DNA of 64,000 bases, taken from JAKFEW01 sp036675505 (GTDB lineage Bacteria; Cyanobacteriota; Sericytochromatia; S15B-MN24; JAQBPE01). Numbering within the stretch: the stretch's first letter is position 1; the number at the start of each line of letters is the position of its first letter. The stretch is from contig JAKFEW010000011.1 of the NCBI GenBank assembly GCA_036675505.1, forward strand, positions 56,667 through 120,666. The letters are read 5' to 3'. Below, one piece after another: positions 4,689 to 12,175 of this stretch. The translations under genes and the position numbers were made by a program. The notes beneath the pieces were generated by a model. That model was not told the origin of the DNA, did not search any database, and worked only from the letters and a program-made list of their open reading frames with translations.

Positions 4689-6293
4689 TCAGGCGCGGCC
4701 GGCCGCGAAGTCGGCCATCACCTGGGGAGTTGCGGTGTCGAAACCGACCACGTCGAGCATGCCGGCATCGCGGGGGTCCGCGATGGTGAAGCCGTTGGAG
4801 GTCATGCCGACCACCGTGAGCTTCGCCTGGATACCCGTCTGTTCGCGGTACTGGACGAGCGCCTGGGAGGGATGGATGGAACCGAACCACGTCTCGGAGT
4901 CCGTGAAGACCGTGAAGACGTCCGCCTTCACCTTCTTCTCGAGCGCCCAGAGCATCGGCAGCGCGCAGTCCGTGCCGCCCATCGGGATCCGCGTCATCGC
5001 CTGCACCACGTCGTCCAGCCGCTGGCGGGGCGAGATGGTCACGGGGACCAGCTTGTGGGAGAAGGCGACGAACTCGTGATCCTTCTCGGTCGCGGCGGTG
5101 ACCAGGGCCATCGCAGCGGACGCGAGCATGGGGGTGAGACCGTGCACGCCGGCCACCCAGCCAGCGCCCATGGAACCGGAGACGTCGAGGGCGAGGACCA
5201 CGCGCTTGTTGCTGGGCTCGACGTTGCCGAACGCCAGGTAGAACGCGGAGTCGAGAGCGTCCACGACCTTGGTGACGGGCTCCCAGCCTTCCGAGTTGGA
5301 CCGCATGCCGCGGCCCTGCTGGTAGGTGACGAGCGCGGCCAGGAGCTTGATCGGATGCAGGCGCGCCTTGCGGATGCGCTCGCGGTCCGTCAGCCGCTCC
5401 GTGACGAGCTTCGACGCCTGAGACCCCTTGGCGAGCAGGCCGACCCGCGTCATGGTCGCGAGGTTCCGCACCATCGCTTCCATCGGCATGTCTTCGAGCA
5501 GCGCCTCCCAGACCGCCGCCTTCGTGAGCCACTCCGTGGGGAGCGCCTCGCGGGGCAGACGGGAATCCTTGACGAGGTTGACGATTTCCTTGACATCCGT
5601 TGCGACCTTGGCCTTGCGCACCGCCTCGAGCAGGGGGACGCCCGCGGCCTGAGCGGCCTCGTCGGCAAACTCGGGCTTGGTCGTCCACTTGTAGAGCGCA
5701 CCGTGGGCCGGCGTGGCCGGCTTGGGGTGTGCGAGACGCAGGGCGTCGCGGTGCGACCAGCCGTCGCGCGCCTGGTACTTGACCAGCTGGTAGGCGAGCG
5801 CCTCCGGCGACTTGCCGTTGTACCAGTCGCCCACGGCCCGACGAAGACCACGGCCCCAGCCGCGGAAGCCCTCGACGTACGCCAGGAAGTGGAACAGGTG
5901 CGTGCCCGTGCGCGCGACCTTGGGGAGCGCCTCGAACGCGGCCTTGCGCGTCGCGTCGTTGCCCAGGGCCGTGGCCATGGCGAGGACGAACAGGGCGGGA
6001 TCGTTCTTGGGGGCACGGCCCGCCTCGGAGATCTCGACCACGCGTGCGACCACCCGCGGACCATCGGCGTCCAGGCAGCGACCCACGGCCTCGGCGTTCT
6101 CCACCGTGAGCTTGCGCTCGCCGATGTAGTACGTGCCGCCCTCGGAGCCCAGGATCAAGAAGCGATCGAGCCGCTGCCAGTCGCCGAGCTGCCAGGCGAA
6201 GCCGCCGGCGCTGTTCGCCACCTGGCCGGCGCCCGGGACGGGCGAATCCTGCTTGGTGACGCGGAGCGCGAAGTGCTTGAGGAAGTTCTGCAT
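4689..6293 (-). CDS. rsr: TROVE-domain Ro60 orthologue (Rsr)
   Basis: A 534-residue RNA-binding ring protein. Residues ~15-350 are the TROVE HEAT-repeat ring; it starts with QDSPVPGAGQVANSAGGFAW, close to the conserved Ro60 opening. Residues ~365-530 form a von Willebrand A domain with an intact MIDAS: DVSGSM, the Thr of MGGTDC and the Asp of FTDSETW. In bacteria with characterised systems Rsr binds Y RNA, joins it to exoribonucleases and takes part in rRNA maturation and stress survival. Here it opens a minus-strand unit containing two YrlA-like RNAs and an array of tRNAs. ATG at 6293 has an AGGAGG site 7 nt upstream. An intrinsic terminator 30 nt before the start suggests attenuation. Confidence 0.95.
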   Translation of the reverse strand: MQNFLKHFALRVTKQDSPVPGAGQVANSAGGFAWQLGDWQRLDRFLILGSEGGTYYIGERKLTVENAEAVGRCLDADGPRVVARVVEISEAGRAPKNDPALFVLAMATALGNDATRKAAFEALPKVARTGTHLFHFLAYVEGFRGWGRGLRRAVGDWYNGKSPEALAYQLVKYQARDGWSHRDALRLAHPKPATPAHGALYKWTTKPEFADEAAQAAGVPLLEAVRKAKVATDVKEIVNLVKDSRLPREALPTEWLTKAAVWEALLEDMPMEAMVRNLATMTRVGLLAKGSQASKLVTERLTDRERIRKARLHPIKLLAALVTYQQGRGMRSNSEGWEPVTKVVDALDSAFYLAFGNVEPSNKRVVLALDVSGSMGAGWVAGVHGLTPMLASAAMALVTAATEKDHEFVAFSHKLVPVTISPRQRLDDVVQAMTRIPMGGTDCALPMLWALEKKVKADVFTVFTDSETWFGSIHPSQALVQYREQTGIQAKLTVVGMTSNGFTIADPRDAGMLDVVGFDTATPQVMADFAAGRA

Positions 6294-6322
6294 GGGAGAC
6301 CTCCTGCGTCCCTCATAGACGC

Positions 6323-6383
6323 AAAAAAAGGAGACGGGCCAGGGATGTACGCGGGTTGATTCCGCGTGCTCCGGCCCGTCTCC
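6323..6383 (-). terminator. Intrinsic terminator/attenuator in the rsr leader
   Basis: On the minus strand GGAGACGGGCC pairs perfectly with GGCCCGTCTCC (11 bp), with a nested ACGCGG/CCGCGT hairpin, and is followed directly by seven T residues. It lies between the promoter region and the rsr ribosome site, so rsr expression requires read-through or an alternative fold. Confidence 0.82.
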
Positions 6384-6422
6384 ACTATTTGGAGGGGAGT
6401 TCGGTTCGTGGGGTGACGTCTT

Positions 6423-6530
6423 TTATGGGACGCCCCCGCCGAGCCGGAGCAAATTGAAATCCATACCTTCAGGACCTTCGCTCTGCGAGCGGTAGGTCAG
6501 CGGATGGGTTGGAAATGCTTTCAGAAGCAT
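6423..6530 (-). CDS. 35-aa leader ORF upstream of rsr
   Basis: ATG at 6530 has GGAGA 9 nt upstream and the frame closes with TAA at 6423, 40 nt before the attenuator. The peptide begins MLLKAFPTHPLTYR and ends LLRLGGGVP. It is not similar to anything I recognise. The start codon lies inside a perfect 8-bp hairpin (AAATGCTT/AAGCATTT, loop CTGA), so translation could be gated by RNA structure. An in-frame ATG two codons upstream is too close to the ribosome site. It may be a true leader peptide or a chance frame. Confidence 0.4.
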   Translation of the reverse strand: MLLKAFPTHPLTYRSQSEGPEGMDFNLLRLGGGVP

Positions 6531-6564
6531 TTGCATGTTCTCCAGCTAGAGGGGGGCGTGAAGT

Positions 6565-6626
6565 GTGGGCAAGAAATAGGCTCAGGGGGTTTATCGTGAA
6601 AAGATAACCCTGAGCCTCCGGCCCAC
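6565..6626 (-). ncRNA. Structured 5' element of the rsr leader
   Basis: A long hairpin with GTGGGC/GCCCAC outer arms and an inner helix GGCTCAGGG-TTATC pairing with GATAA-CCC-TGAGCC around a TTTTCAC loop, with a bulge. Its 5' edge coincides with the transcription start predicted from the upstream promoter. It could be a regulatory 5' UTR structure or the stem of a third small RNA; it has no T or D arm, so it is not called a Y RNA. Confidence 0.45.
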
Positions 6627-6631
6627 GTATC

Positions 6632-6661
6632 TAATCAATCACACTAAACTCGATGTGTCAA
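6632..6661 (-). promoter_or_regulatory. Putative sigma-70-type promoter of the rsr/Y RNA/tRNA unit
   Basis: A consensus -35 TTGACA (6656-6661) lies in a locally AT-rich stretch with a weak -10 (TGATTA or TTGATT) 17-18 nt downstream. The predicted start falls at about 6626, the first base of the structured leader. Confidence 0.5.
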
Positions 6662-7392
6662 CTAATTTTTTAATCGAAAATAACCGCGCGTTAATGATCC
6701 AAATGGCGTTATCCTCCCCATCAATGCGATGGAAAGGACATAAATTTATTCACGAATCAATTTTCTGGGTCACTGTTCAACGGTGGAGACCTCCTGGCCG
6801 ATGCGGGCCATTCCTAACCTAATCCGTGGAAGCTTCCGGCCACGCCGAAACGCCCCACCAGGCAGACCGTGCGGTCGTCCGGAGGAGCGTTTCATACAAC
6901 CTGGCCTACAGATGATTCGAGGCCGACTGGGCGATGAATTGCTCGCTCCGGTCCGCCTCGATCTTCACCTGACAGGTCGCTGGTTCAGCGTGTCCTGATC
7001 TCCCGAGGCGGCGCGCTCCGCATACCGATTCCGAACTGGCACGGGTGTGCCGGCACGGGGGCGGTATCCGAATAGCGAAGGCTTTCAAGACGCAATTTGC
7101 GCGTCACGGCAGCTGCCTCGGTGAGCCGCGGCGCCAGGTGGCGCCGGGGCAGGGGAAACTTCCACGGGCAAAGTGTGCAGAAGGAACGGCGTCTCCCGCT
7201 TGCGCGTGGAGCGAGGCACTCCCGTGCCCCGACCGCCTGAGTGGTGGATAACCCTTCCGCGTCGGCCCGTGGATTTCGATTCATGGCACGGAACCGTCCA
7301 GGTGTCAAGCGTCGTCATGCCGTAGGCCGGAGCGAGCGAGCGGGTAGGATGCACCAGGCGCGCGCCCGGACGACGTTGGTAGGAGAAAAGGC
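6662..7392. other. Intergenic region, no gene recognised
   Basis: The first ~120 bases are AT-rich (runs such as AATTTTTT and TAAATTTATT), the rest is GC-rich with no frame that has both a ribosome site and protein-like composition. It may hold decayed coding sequence. A GGAG site at 7380 belongs to the next gene. Confidence 0.5.
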
Positions 7393-8817
7393 ATGGCGAG
7401 ACGCAACCTGGTGGCCCGAGGCTTCAGCATGGCGCTGATCGCCTTGCTCGCGGCGGCCTGCGATTTCTCGGCCTTGTCGGGCGCCGCGGCCGGCGCCCGC
7501 GGCGGGCTCGGCGGCGGCGTGGGCAGCGGACAGGCCGGTGGGCCCCGCACGGTCGCCGGGCCGGCGATCGCCATCGCCGACCGCTGGGAAGAAGCCGGCG
7601 ACCCGAACGAGCCGGTGGCGGGCAGCCCCTGGGTCGGTGCGGCCACCTTCGAGCCCACGTCCGACGACGCCGACGGCTGGGCGCGCCACATCGCCTACTC
7701 GCCGGACGGCGAGACCCTGTACGTGGCCTTCGAAGACGCCGGCCTGATCGCCTGGGACGTCGACGGCAACAAGCCGCGCTGGTCGAAGCCGATCGACGCC
7801 ACGCGAGGCATCGCCGTGAGCCGCGACGGCGCCCGCATCGCGGCCTGGGGCATCACCGACGGCTCGCGCAGCGACGATGACCCGGCATACGGCACGTCGA
7901 AGCCGCTGCGCGTCCTCGCCGCGGCGAGCGGCGAAGTCGAGGTCGAATACACGGCCCCGCGCAGCGGCCGCCTGATTTGCGAGGACTACGGCCTCAAGCC
8001 CTTCCGCGCTGAGTTCGGCGACGACGGCGAGCTTTACGCGGTCATGATCTCGACGCTCAACGCCGCGCAGCCCGGCTCGCCCAAGGTGAGCCCGATCGAC
8101 GAAGACGACGACGACGCGGGCAAGTGCCGGCCGCACAAGGAGACGACGCTCGTGCGCTACGAGGGCCGCAAGCCGACCCCCGTCTGGCAATGGAACTACG
8201 CGATCCCCCCCTGCGACGGCAGCCTGCCGAACTGGTGCTCGGTGCCGCTGCCTTCGATGGCCATCAACCACGCCGGCCCGAACCTGGCGGTGGCCGGCTG
8301 CGACGGCTCGGTCGCCTACCTCGATCGCCGGAGCGGCCGCGAGCTCGGGCGGACGCAGTGCCCCAACGGGCAGGACAAGCAGATCTACGAGCAGATCGAG
8401 ACCCTCAACCCCGAGGTCGGCGCGCTCACGTTCAGCGCCGACGGCGACCGGCTGCTGGTGGGCCACCGCGCGCACGCGCACCTGATGGTCTACGAGGGGG
8501 CGAGCCGCTCGACGCCCGGCAAGATGAGCTACAAGGCGCACGTCCAGGGCTCGGGCGTGAGCGAGATGCCGCTCAGCCCCGACGGCGGGCTGCTCGCGTT
8601 CGTGCAAGAGACCTTCCAGGTCTACGACGTCGCAGCCGGCAAGCTCGTCCACACAGGCCGGGTCTACGGCGGCGGCTTCGCCTTCAACCCCGCGAAGCGC
8701 GAGATGGCGTCGCTCGACGGCGGGTCGGGCGTCGTGACGCTCCATCACATGGGCGGCAAGCCCGCCGCGGACGGCACGCAGGTCGCGGCCACCCGACGCG
8801 GCCTGGCGGGCTGGTGA
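7393..8817 (+). CDS. Beta-propeller lipoprotein
   Basis: A 474-residue protein with a type II signal peptide (lipobox LAAAC at ~20-24), a Gly/Ala-rich linker to ~60, and then propeller-like repeats: AYSPDGETLYVAFEDAG, VSRDGARIAAW, FGDDGELYAVM, FSADGDRLLVGHRAH, LSPDGGLLAFVQ. Such SPDG-x-LxV blades are typical of WD40/YVTN-type folds. Several Cys in the middle (LICEDYG, CRPHK, PPCDGSLPNWCS, AGCDGS) suggest disulfides outside the cytoplasm. The function is unknown; it is probably a surface or periplasmic scaffold. ATG at 7393 follows GGAG. Confidence 0.8.
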   Translation: MARRNLVARGFSMALIALLAAACDFSALSGAAAGARGGLGGGVGSGQAGGPRTVAGPAIAIADRWEEAGDPNEPVAGSPWVGAATFEPTSDDADGWARHIAYSPDGETLYVAFEDAGLIAWDVDGNKPRWSKPIDATRGIAVSRDGARIAAWGITDGSRSDDDPAYGTSKPLRVLAAASGEVEVEYTAPRSGRLICEDYGLKPFRAEFGDDGELYAVMISTLNAAQPGSPKVSPIDEDDDDAGKCRPHKETTLVRYEGRKPTPVWQWNYAIPPCDGSLPNWCSVPLPSMAINHAGPNLAVAGCDGSVAYLDRRSGRELGRTQCPNGQDKQIYEQIETLNPEVGALTFSADGDRLLVGHRAHAHLMVYEGASRSTPGKMSYKAHVQGSGVSEMPLSPDGGLLAFVQETFQVYDVAAGKLVHTGRVYGGGFAFNPAKREMASLDGGSGVVTLHHMGGKPAADGTQVAATRRGLAGW

Positions 8818-8979
8818 GTCCCGCCGAGGCAGCTCGCGAAGGATAGCGTATCGGTAGTTTGCCGCAACTGGCCGTCGGGTAGGTGAGGCGAGTCACCCTC
8901 GACCCGCATAGTTCTGTTCGCGATGCGCAGCATCGCGGTGCGCAGCAGCGGGACGACAACGCTTCAACGAGGCCTTCCG

Positions 8980-10035
8980 ATGGATCCGCGTGTCCCCACC
9001 GACGTCCCGAGCACCGTGAAGGCGCCGCCCGCGCCGACGAAGAGGCCCCAGGCGGCCCCGGCCACGAGCGCCATCGCCGGCGACGCCGTGGATGCCGCCA
9101 GGATGAGCGAGGCCGTGAATGCCGCGCGCACCCGGCCCGCCGCGCTGAGTGACACCCAGCTCGAGAACCTGGCCACCCGCAAGGCGACTTGCCCGTTCAT
9201 GGCCGCGGCCGTCGCGAGCCGGGGGCTGGCGGTGCGCAACAGCGCCGACAAGCCTTTGGCGAGCATCGACGAGGTCGTCGCCCTGGGGAACAGCGGCGGC
9301 GGCAACCTCGGCGAGGTGCTGAAGCTCTTCGCCACCGGCAACCATGCGGTCATGCCGGGCGCTTCCGGCAAGTTCGACACGCCGGTGCCGCCGGGCCAGT
9401 TCAGCCTCGACTTCCCCGGCTCACAGGGCTCGCACCCCGGCCACAGCGGCATCCTTCAGGGCAACCCGGCCGAGCTGGACTCGGGCCGCTTCAGCCAGGC
9501 AGACCTCGATCGTCTGTTCGCGCGCGCCAAGGACGGCCACATCAAGCGGTCCGACATGGCCAAGTTCATCGCCGAAAACCTCGCCAGGGATCCTGCCTCG
9601 AAGGTTGTAGGCGGGCGCGTCGCCAGGCTCCTGCTGGGCGACGTCGGCAGCGTCGTGGCACAATCCGGGCCGGCGCTGCTCGAGAAGCTGAAAAACACCG
9701 TGCGCGGCGGCCCCGACCCGACCGACGCTCACCGCAAGCTGGTCGTCTCGCTGACGAAGAGCCTCGGCGAGGAGAACCTGGTGGGCTCGGCCGGCGAATT
9801 CGGGCTGCTGATGGCGTTCCTGGTCAACAGCCCCCGGACGACGAAAGTCGGCGGCGAGCCGGCCGTGGCTGTCGAGGATCTGAAGGCGATGTTCCAGGAC
9901 CACCGGTTCCCCGACGGCTGGGAAACCTGGCCCAAAACGGCTCAGGATTGGGTCACCAACACGACCGCGCTCACCGTCGAAGCCGGCAAGGAATACCGCA
10001 AGCTGACGAGGCCCGCCAAACACGCCAAACGGTAG
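8980..10035 (+). CDS. Uncharacterised protein with CPFM motif and EF-hand-like stretch
   Basis: About 351 residues from the ATG at 8980, which has an AGG-type ribosome site; an earlier ATG at 8923 lacks one. Visible features: Pro/Ala-rich N-terminus, TCPFMAAAVASRGL near residue 68, a Gly-rich LGNSGGGNLGEVL, a PGSQGSHPGHSG segment, and SQADLDRLFARAKDGHIKR that resembles a calcium-loop/helix. The CPF and single EF-hand-like elements recall caleosin or haem-peroxygenase proteins, but I cannot confirm that. There is no signal peptide. It stands alone between the propeller lipoprotein and a convergent gene. Confidence 0.7.
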   Translation: MDPRVPTDVPSTVKAPPAPTKRPQAAPATSAIAGDAVDAARMSEAVNAARTRPAALSDTQLENLATRKATCPFMAAAVASRGLAVRNSADKPLASIDEVVALGNSGGGNLGEVLKLFATGNHAVMPGASGKFDTPVPPGQFSLDFPGSQGSHPGHSGILQGNPAELDSGRFSQADLDRLFARAKDGHIKRSDMAKFIAENLARDPASKVVGGRVARLLLGDVGSVVAQSGPALLEKLKNTVRGGPDPTDAHRKLVVSLTKSLGEENLVGSAGEFGLLMAFLVNSPRTTKVGGEPAVAVEDLKAMFQDHRFPDGWETWPKTAQDWVTNTTALTVEAGKEYRKLTRPAKHAKR

Positions 10036-10054
10036 CCGGCGCGGCAGGGGCCTT

Positions 10055-10558
10055 TCAGCGCGCCACGTGGCGGCGGAGCATGTAGAGCGCGCGCACGTCG
10101 TTGATGCGGCCGGCCTCGCGGGCCTGCTCGATCGCCGCCACGTCCATCACCGCGTCGACATCGCCGCGCAGCCGGATCAGCGCGATCGCCGCGGCGTAGA
10201 GCACCTGGTAATCCGTCTCGCGCGCCGCGATCCGCTTGAGCAAGGCGATCGCGTCGGGACGCGCCAGCGCGCCGTGGCGAATCGACTCGATCGCGGCGAG
10301 GCGGTCGCGCGCGTCGGTGGCCTCGGCCCTGGCCTCGAGGACGACCTGGGAGACCTGCGGGGCGGGCACCACCGGGACGGTCGCGAAGGCGGCGGCGGCG
10401 CTGCGCTCCAGGCGATCGGCCTGCATGACGCGCGGCGCCGGCTCGGCCGCGAGCCCGGCCAGCCGGGCGAGGCCCAGCACCTGCGGACGCGCCATGGCAT
10501 CCAGGCGCCGCTGACGACCTTCGTCCGCCATCCGATCGATTCGCATCTGTCGCGTCAT
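10055..10558 (-). CDS. Hypothetical helical (HEAT-like) protein
   Basis: A 167-residue Ala/Arg-rich protein, predicted almost wholly helical, with paired helices such as DARDRLAAIESIRHGALARPDAI and YQVLYAAAIALIRLRGDVDAV that look like two or three HEAT/armadillo-type repeats. No catalytic motif, signal peptide or membrane segment. It is convergent with the preceding gene; a GAGGGA ribosome site precedes the ATG. The 250 nt upstream (10559-10810) holds no recognisable gene. Confidence 0.6.
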   Translation of the reverse strand: MTRQMRIDRMADEGRQRRLDAMARPQVLGLARLAGLAAEPAPRVMQADRLERSAAAAFATVPVVPAPQVSQVVLEARAEATDARDRLAAIESIRHGALARPDAIALLKRIAARETDYQVLYAAAIALIRLRGDVDAVMDVAAIEQAREAGRINDVRALYMLRRHVAR

Positions 10559-10810
10559 CGTTCAGTCCCTCTCGCCACGTGAGGTGTATATCGCGGAAAG
10601 AAACCCGGACTGACTTGCAAAACGGGCGTTTGAGCTTGTTTTGAGTTTAAATTCTCCGGCGGTTCCTGGCGAGCAGACACCGGGCCGATCTCGCCAGATT
10701 TAACCCGCCCGGAATCGGCTGCTGGCGGGCCTGATAGGCCATTTATAGCCACCCCCGCTTAATCGGCGGATAACCAGCCGTTAGGAGAACCCGCTGCGCC
10801 AATAATTCGC

Positions 10811-10869
10811 TTGACAGCGTCGCCCTTCAAGAATACTATCGCGATATATCGGAATACATCGCGATACTC
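10811..10869 (+). promoter_or_regulatory. Promoter with PadR-type operator
   Basis: TTGACA (10811-10816), a 17-nt spacer and TACTAT (10834-10839) form a near-consensus promoter. Overlapping the -10 and start are two copies of ATCGCGATA (TATCGCGATA and CATCGCGATA, 20 nt apart), a palindromic dyad placed where an autorepressing PadR dimer would block polymerase. Confidence 0.75.
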
Positions 10870-10886
10870 ATGAAAGGTGGCGCACG

Positions 10887-11459
10887 ATGGGATGGTGGTG
10901 CAGAAGCAATTGGCATGGGCGTGGTCACCATGAGCATGGGCGCCATGGGCATGGCCATCATGGCCGGGGTGGCTGGGCCGCCTGGGCGGGCGGCTGGGGC
11001 GAGGGCGACGGTGGCGCCCCTGAGCTCAGCGACCGCGGCTGGCTCGCGCTGGTGCTCGACACGCTGGCGCCGGAGCCCGGCAACGGCTACGACGTGGTGA
11101 AGCGGCTCGAAGAGCGCCTGGAGGGCGTCTACGCGATCGGGCCGAACGCGGTCTATCCGGTGCTCCGGCTGGCCGAGGACGCGGGCTTCGTGACGCCCGC
11201 GACCACGGAAGGCCGCACGAGCTATGCGCTCAGCGACGCGGGCAAGGCCTACGTCGAGGAACGCCGCGAGGCGCTGGACTCGTTCTGGGGGCGCGTGGAG
11301 GCGTCGCGCTACCGGCAAGAGGTCTGGGATCTCTTCCGGGAGTTCAAGCGCCTCGCCTGGACCGTCCGGGAGGAGGCCGGTGACCAGAAGCTCGACAAGG
11401 CGCGCCTCGCGAAGATCCGCGAGGCGTTGGAGGCCGCACGCCGGGCGATGCTCGCATAA
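10887..11459 (+). CDS. PadR-family regulator with His-rich N-terminus
   Basis: 190 residues. Residues ~8-28 are a His/Gly-rich stretch (GRGHHEHGRHGHGHHGRGG), followed by the PadR winged helix at ~45-120 (LVLDTLAPEPGNGYDVVKRLEER, then the NAVYPVLRLAEDAGFV recognition-helix region) and a C-terminal dimerisation helix. PadR proteins repress efflux or detoxification genes on ligand binding. The His tract suggests metal sensing or binding, which is inference. The gene follows a strong promoter with a dyad operator and is followed by a second PadR gene in the same direction. Confidence 0.88.
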   Translation: MGWWCRSNWHGRGHHEHGRHGHGHHGRGGWAAWAGGWGEGDGGAPELSDRGWLALVLDTLAPEPGNGYDVVKRLEERLEGVYAIGPNAVYPVLRLAEDAGFVTPATTEGRTSYALSDAGKAYVEERREALDSFWGRVEASRYRQEVWDLFREFKRLAWTVREEAGDQKLDKARLAKIREALEAARRAMLA

Positions 11460-11604
11460 GCTCGCCTCCCTTCGGTCGCCGGCGACGACCTGGCGGGTTG
11501 AGCCCGGCCCATGTACGATCGCGGATGCCCGGGGCCGGCGCCCCGGGCATCTCGTTTCGTGCGAAGCGGGATCCGAAGCTCCTACGGCTGAAAGTGGAGG
11601 TCCT

Positions 11605-12093
11605 ATGTTCGGGCGCGGGCGACACGGCGCCGGACGCATGTTCGGGAAGGGCGACCTCAAGTACGTCTTCCTGGATCTGCTCAAGGAGAGGCCGCGCCAC
11701 GGCTACGACCTCATCCGCGCGCTCGAGGAGCGCTTCGCGGGCTCGTACACGGCGAGCCCGGGCACGGTCTACCCCGTGCTCCAGATGCTCGAGGATATGG
11801 GCCACGTGTCGGTCGTCGAGCAGGACGGCCGCAAGGTCTACACCGTGACGCCGGCCGGCGAAGCGTTCCTCGCCGAGCGGCGCGAGACCGTGCGCGAGAT
11901 CTGGGAGAAGGCGCGTGGGCACTGCAGCGCCCACAGCGGCGAGGCCTGGATCGAGATGATGGCCGAACTGCGCGATCTCGGCCTGCTCTTCGCGCGCGGA
12001 CGCGCGGGCGGCCTGGAGCCGGAGCAGATCACGCGTATCCGCGACGTGGTCGCGAACGCGCGACGCGAGATCGAGGCGATCCTTTCCCGCTGA
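11605..12093 (+). CDS. PadR-family regulator 2
   Basis: 162 residues from an ATG with a GGAGG site 7 nt upstream. A winged helix at ~18-90 (FLDLLKERPRHGYDLIRALEERF, then PGTVYPVLQMLEDMGHV) and a C-terminal helical dimerisation arm. It is clearly paralogous to the gene 146 nt upstream but lacks its His tract; an HCSAHSGEAW segment near residue 112 has possible metal ligands. The spacer contains a GGGGCCGGC-type hairpin but no clear promoter. Confidence 0.88.
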   Translation: MFGRGRHGAGRMFGKGDLKYVFLDLLKERPRHGYDLIRALEERFAGSYTASPGTVYPVLQMLEDMGHVSVVEQDGRKVYTVTPAGEAFLAERRETVREIWEKARGHCSAHSGEAWIEMMAELRDLGLLFARGRAGGLEPEQITRIRDVVANARREIEAILSR

Positions 12094-12116
12094 CCGCGGA
12101 CCCCGTCGACGCGCGA

Positions 12117-12151
12117 ACGCCCGCCGGGGGAGGCTCGTCCCCGGCGGGCGT
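12117..12151. terminator. Bidirectional hairpin between convergent genes
   Basis: CGCCCGCCGGGG pairs perfectly with CCCCGGCGGGCG around a 9-nt loop, midway between the convergent padR2 and lipoprotein genes. No T run, so termination would depend on structure alone. Confidence 0.6.
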
Positions 12152-12175
12152 CCGCGGTTCCGACGGAGCGGGTGG

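Noticed and set aside
4626..6359. Plus-strand 577-residue protein
   Set aside because: It mirrors the rsr gene on the other strand with His/Arg/Gly-rich shadow composition.
6565..6626. Third Y RNA upstream of rsr
   Set aside because: It is a simple long hairpin without T and D arms; it is kept as a leader structure.
11224..12093. Longer start for the second PadR gene
   Set aside because: The upstream extension overlaps the first padR in another frame; ATG 11605 has a GGAGG site and the PadR fold starts there.
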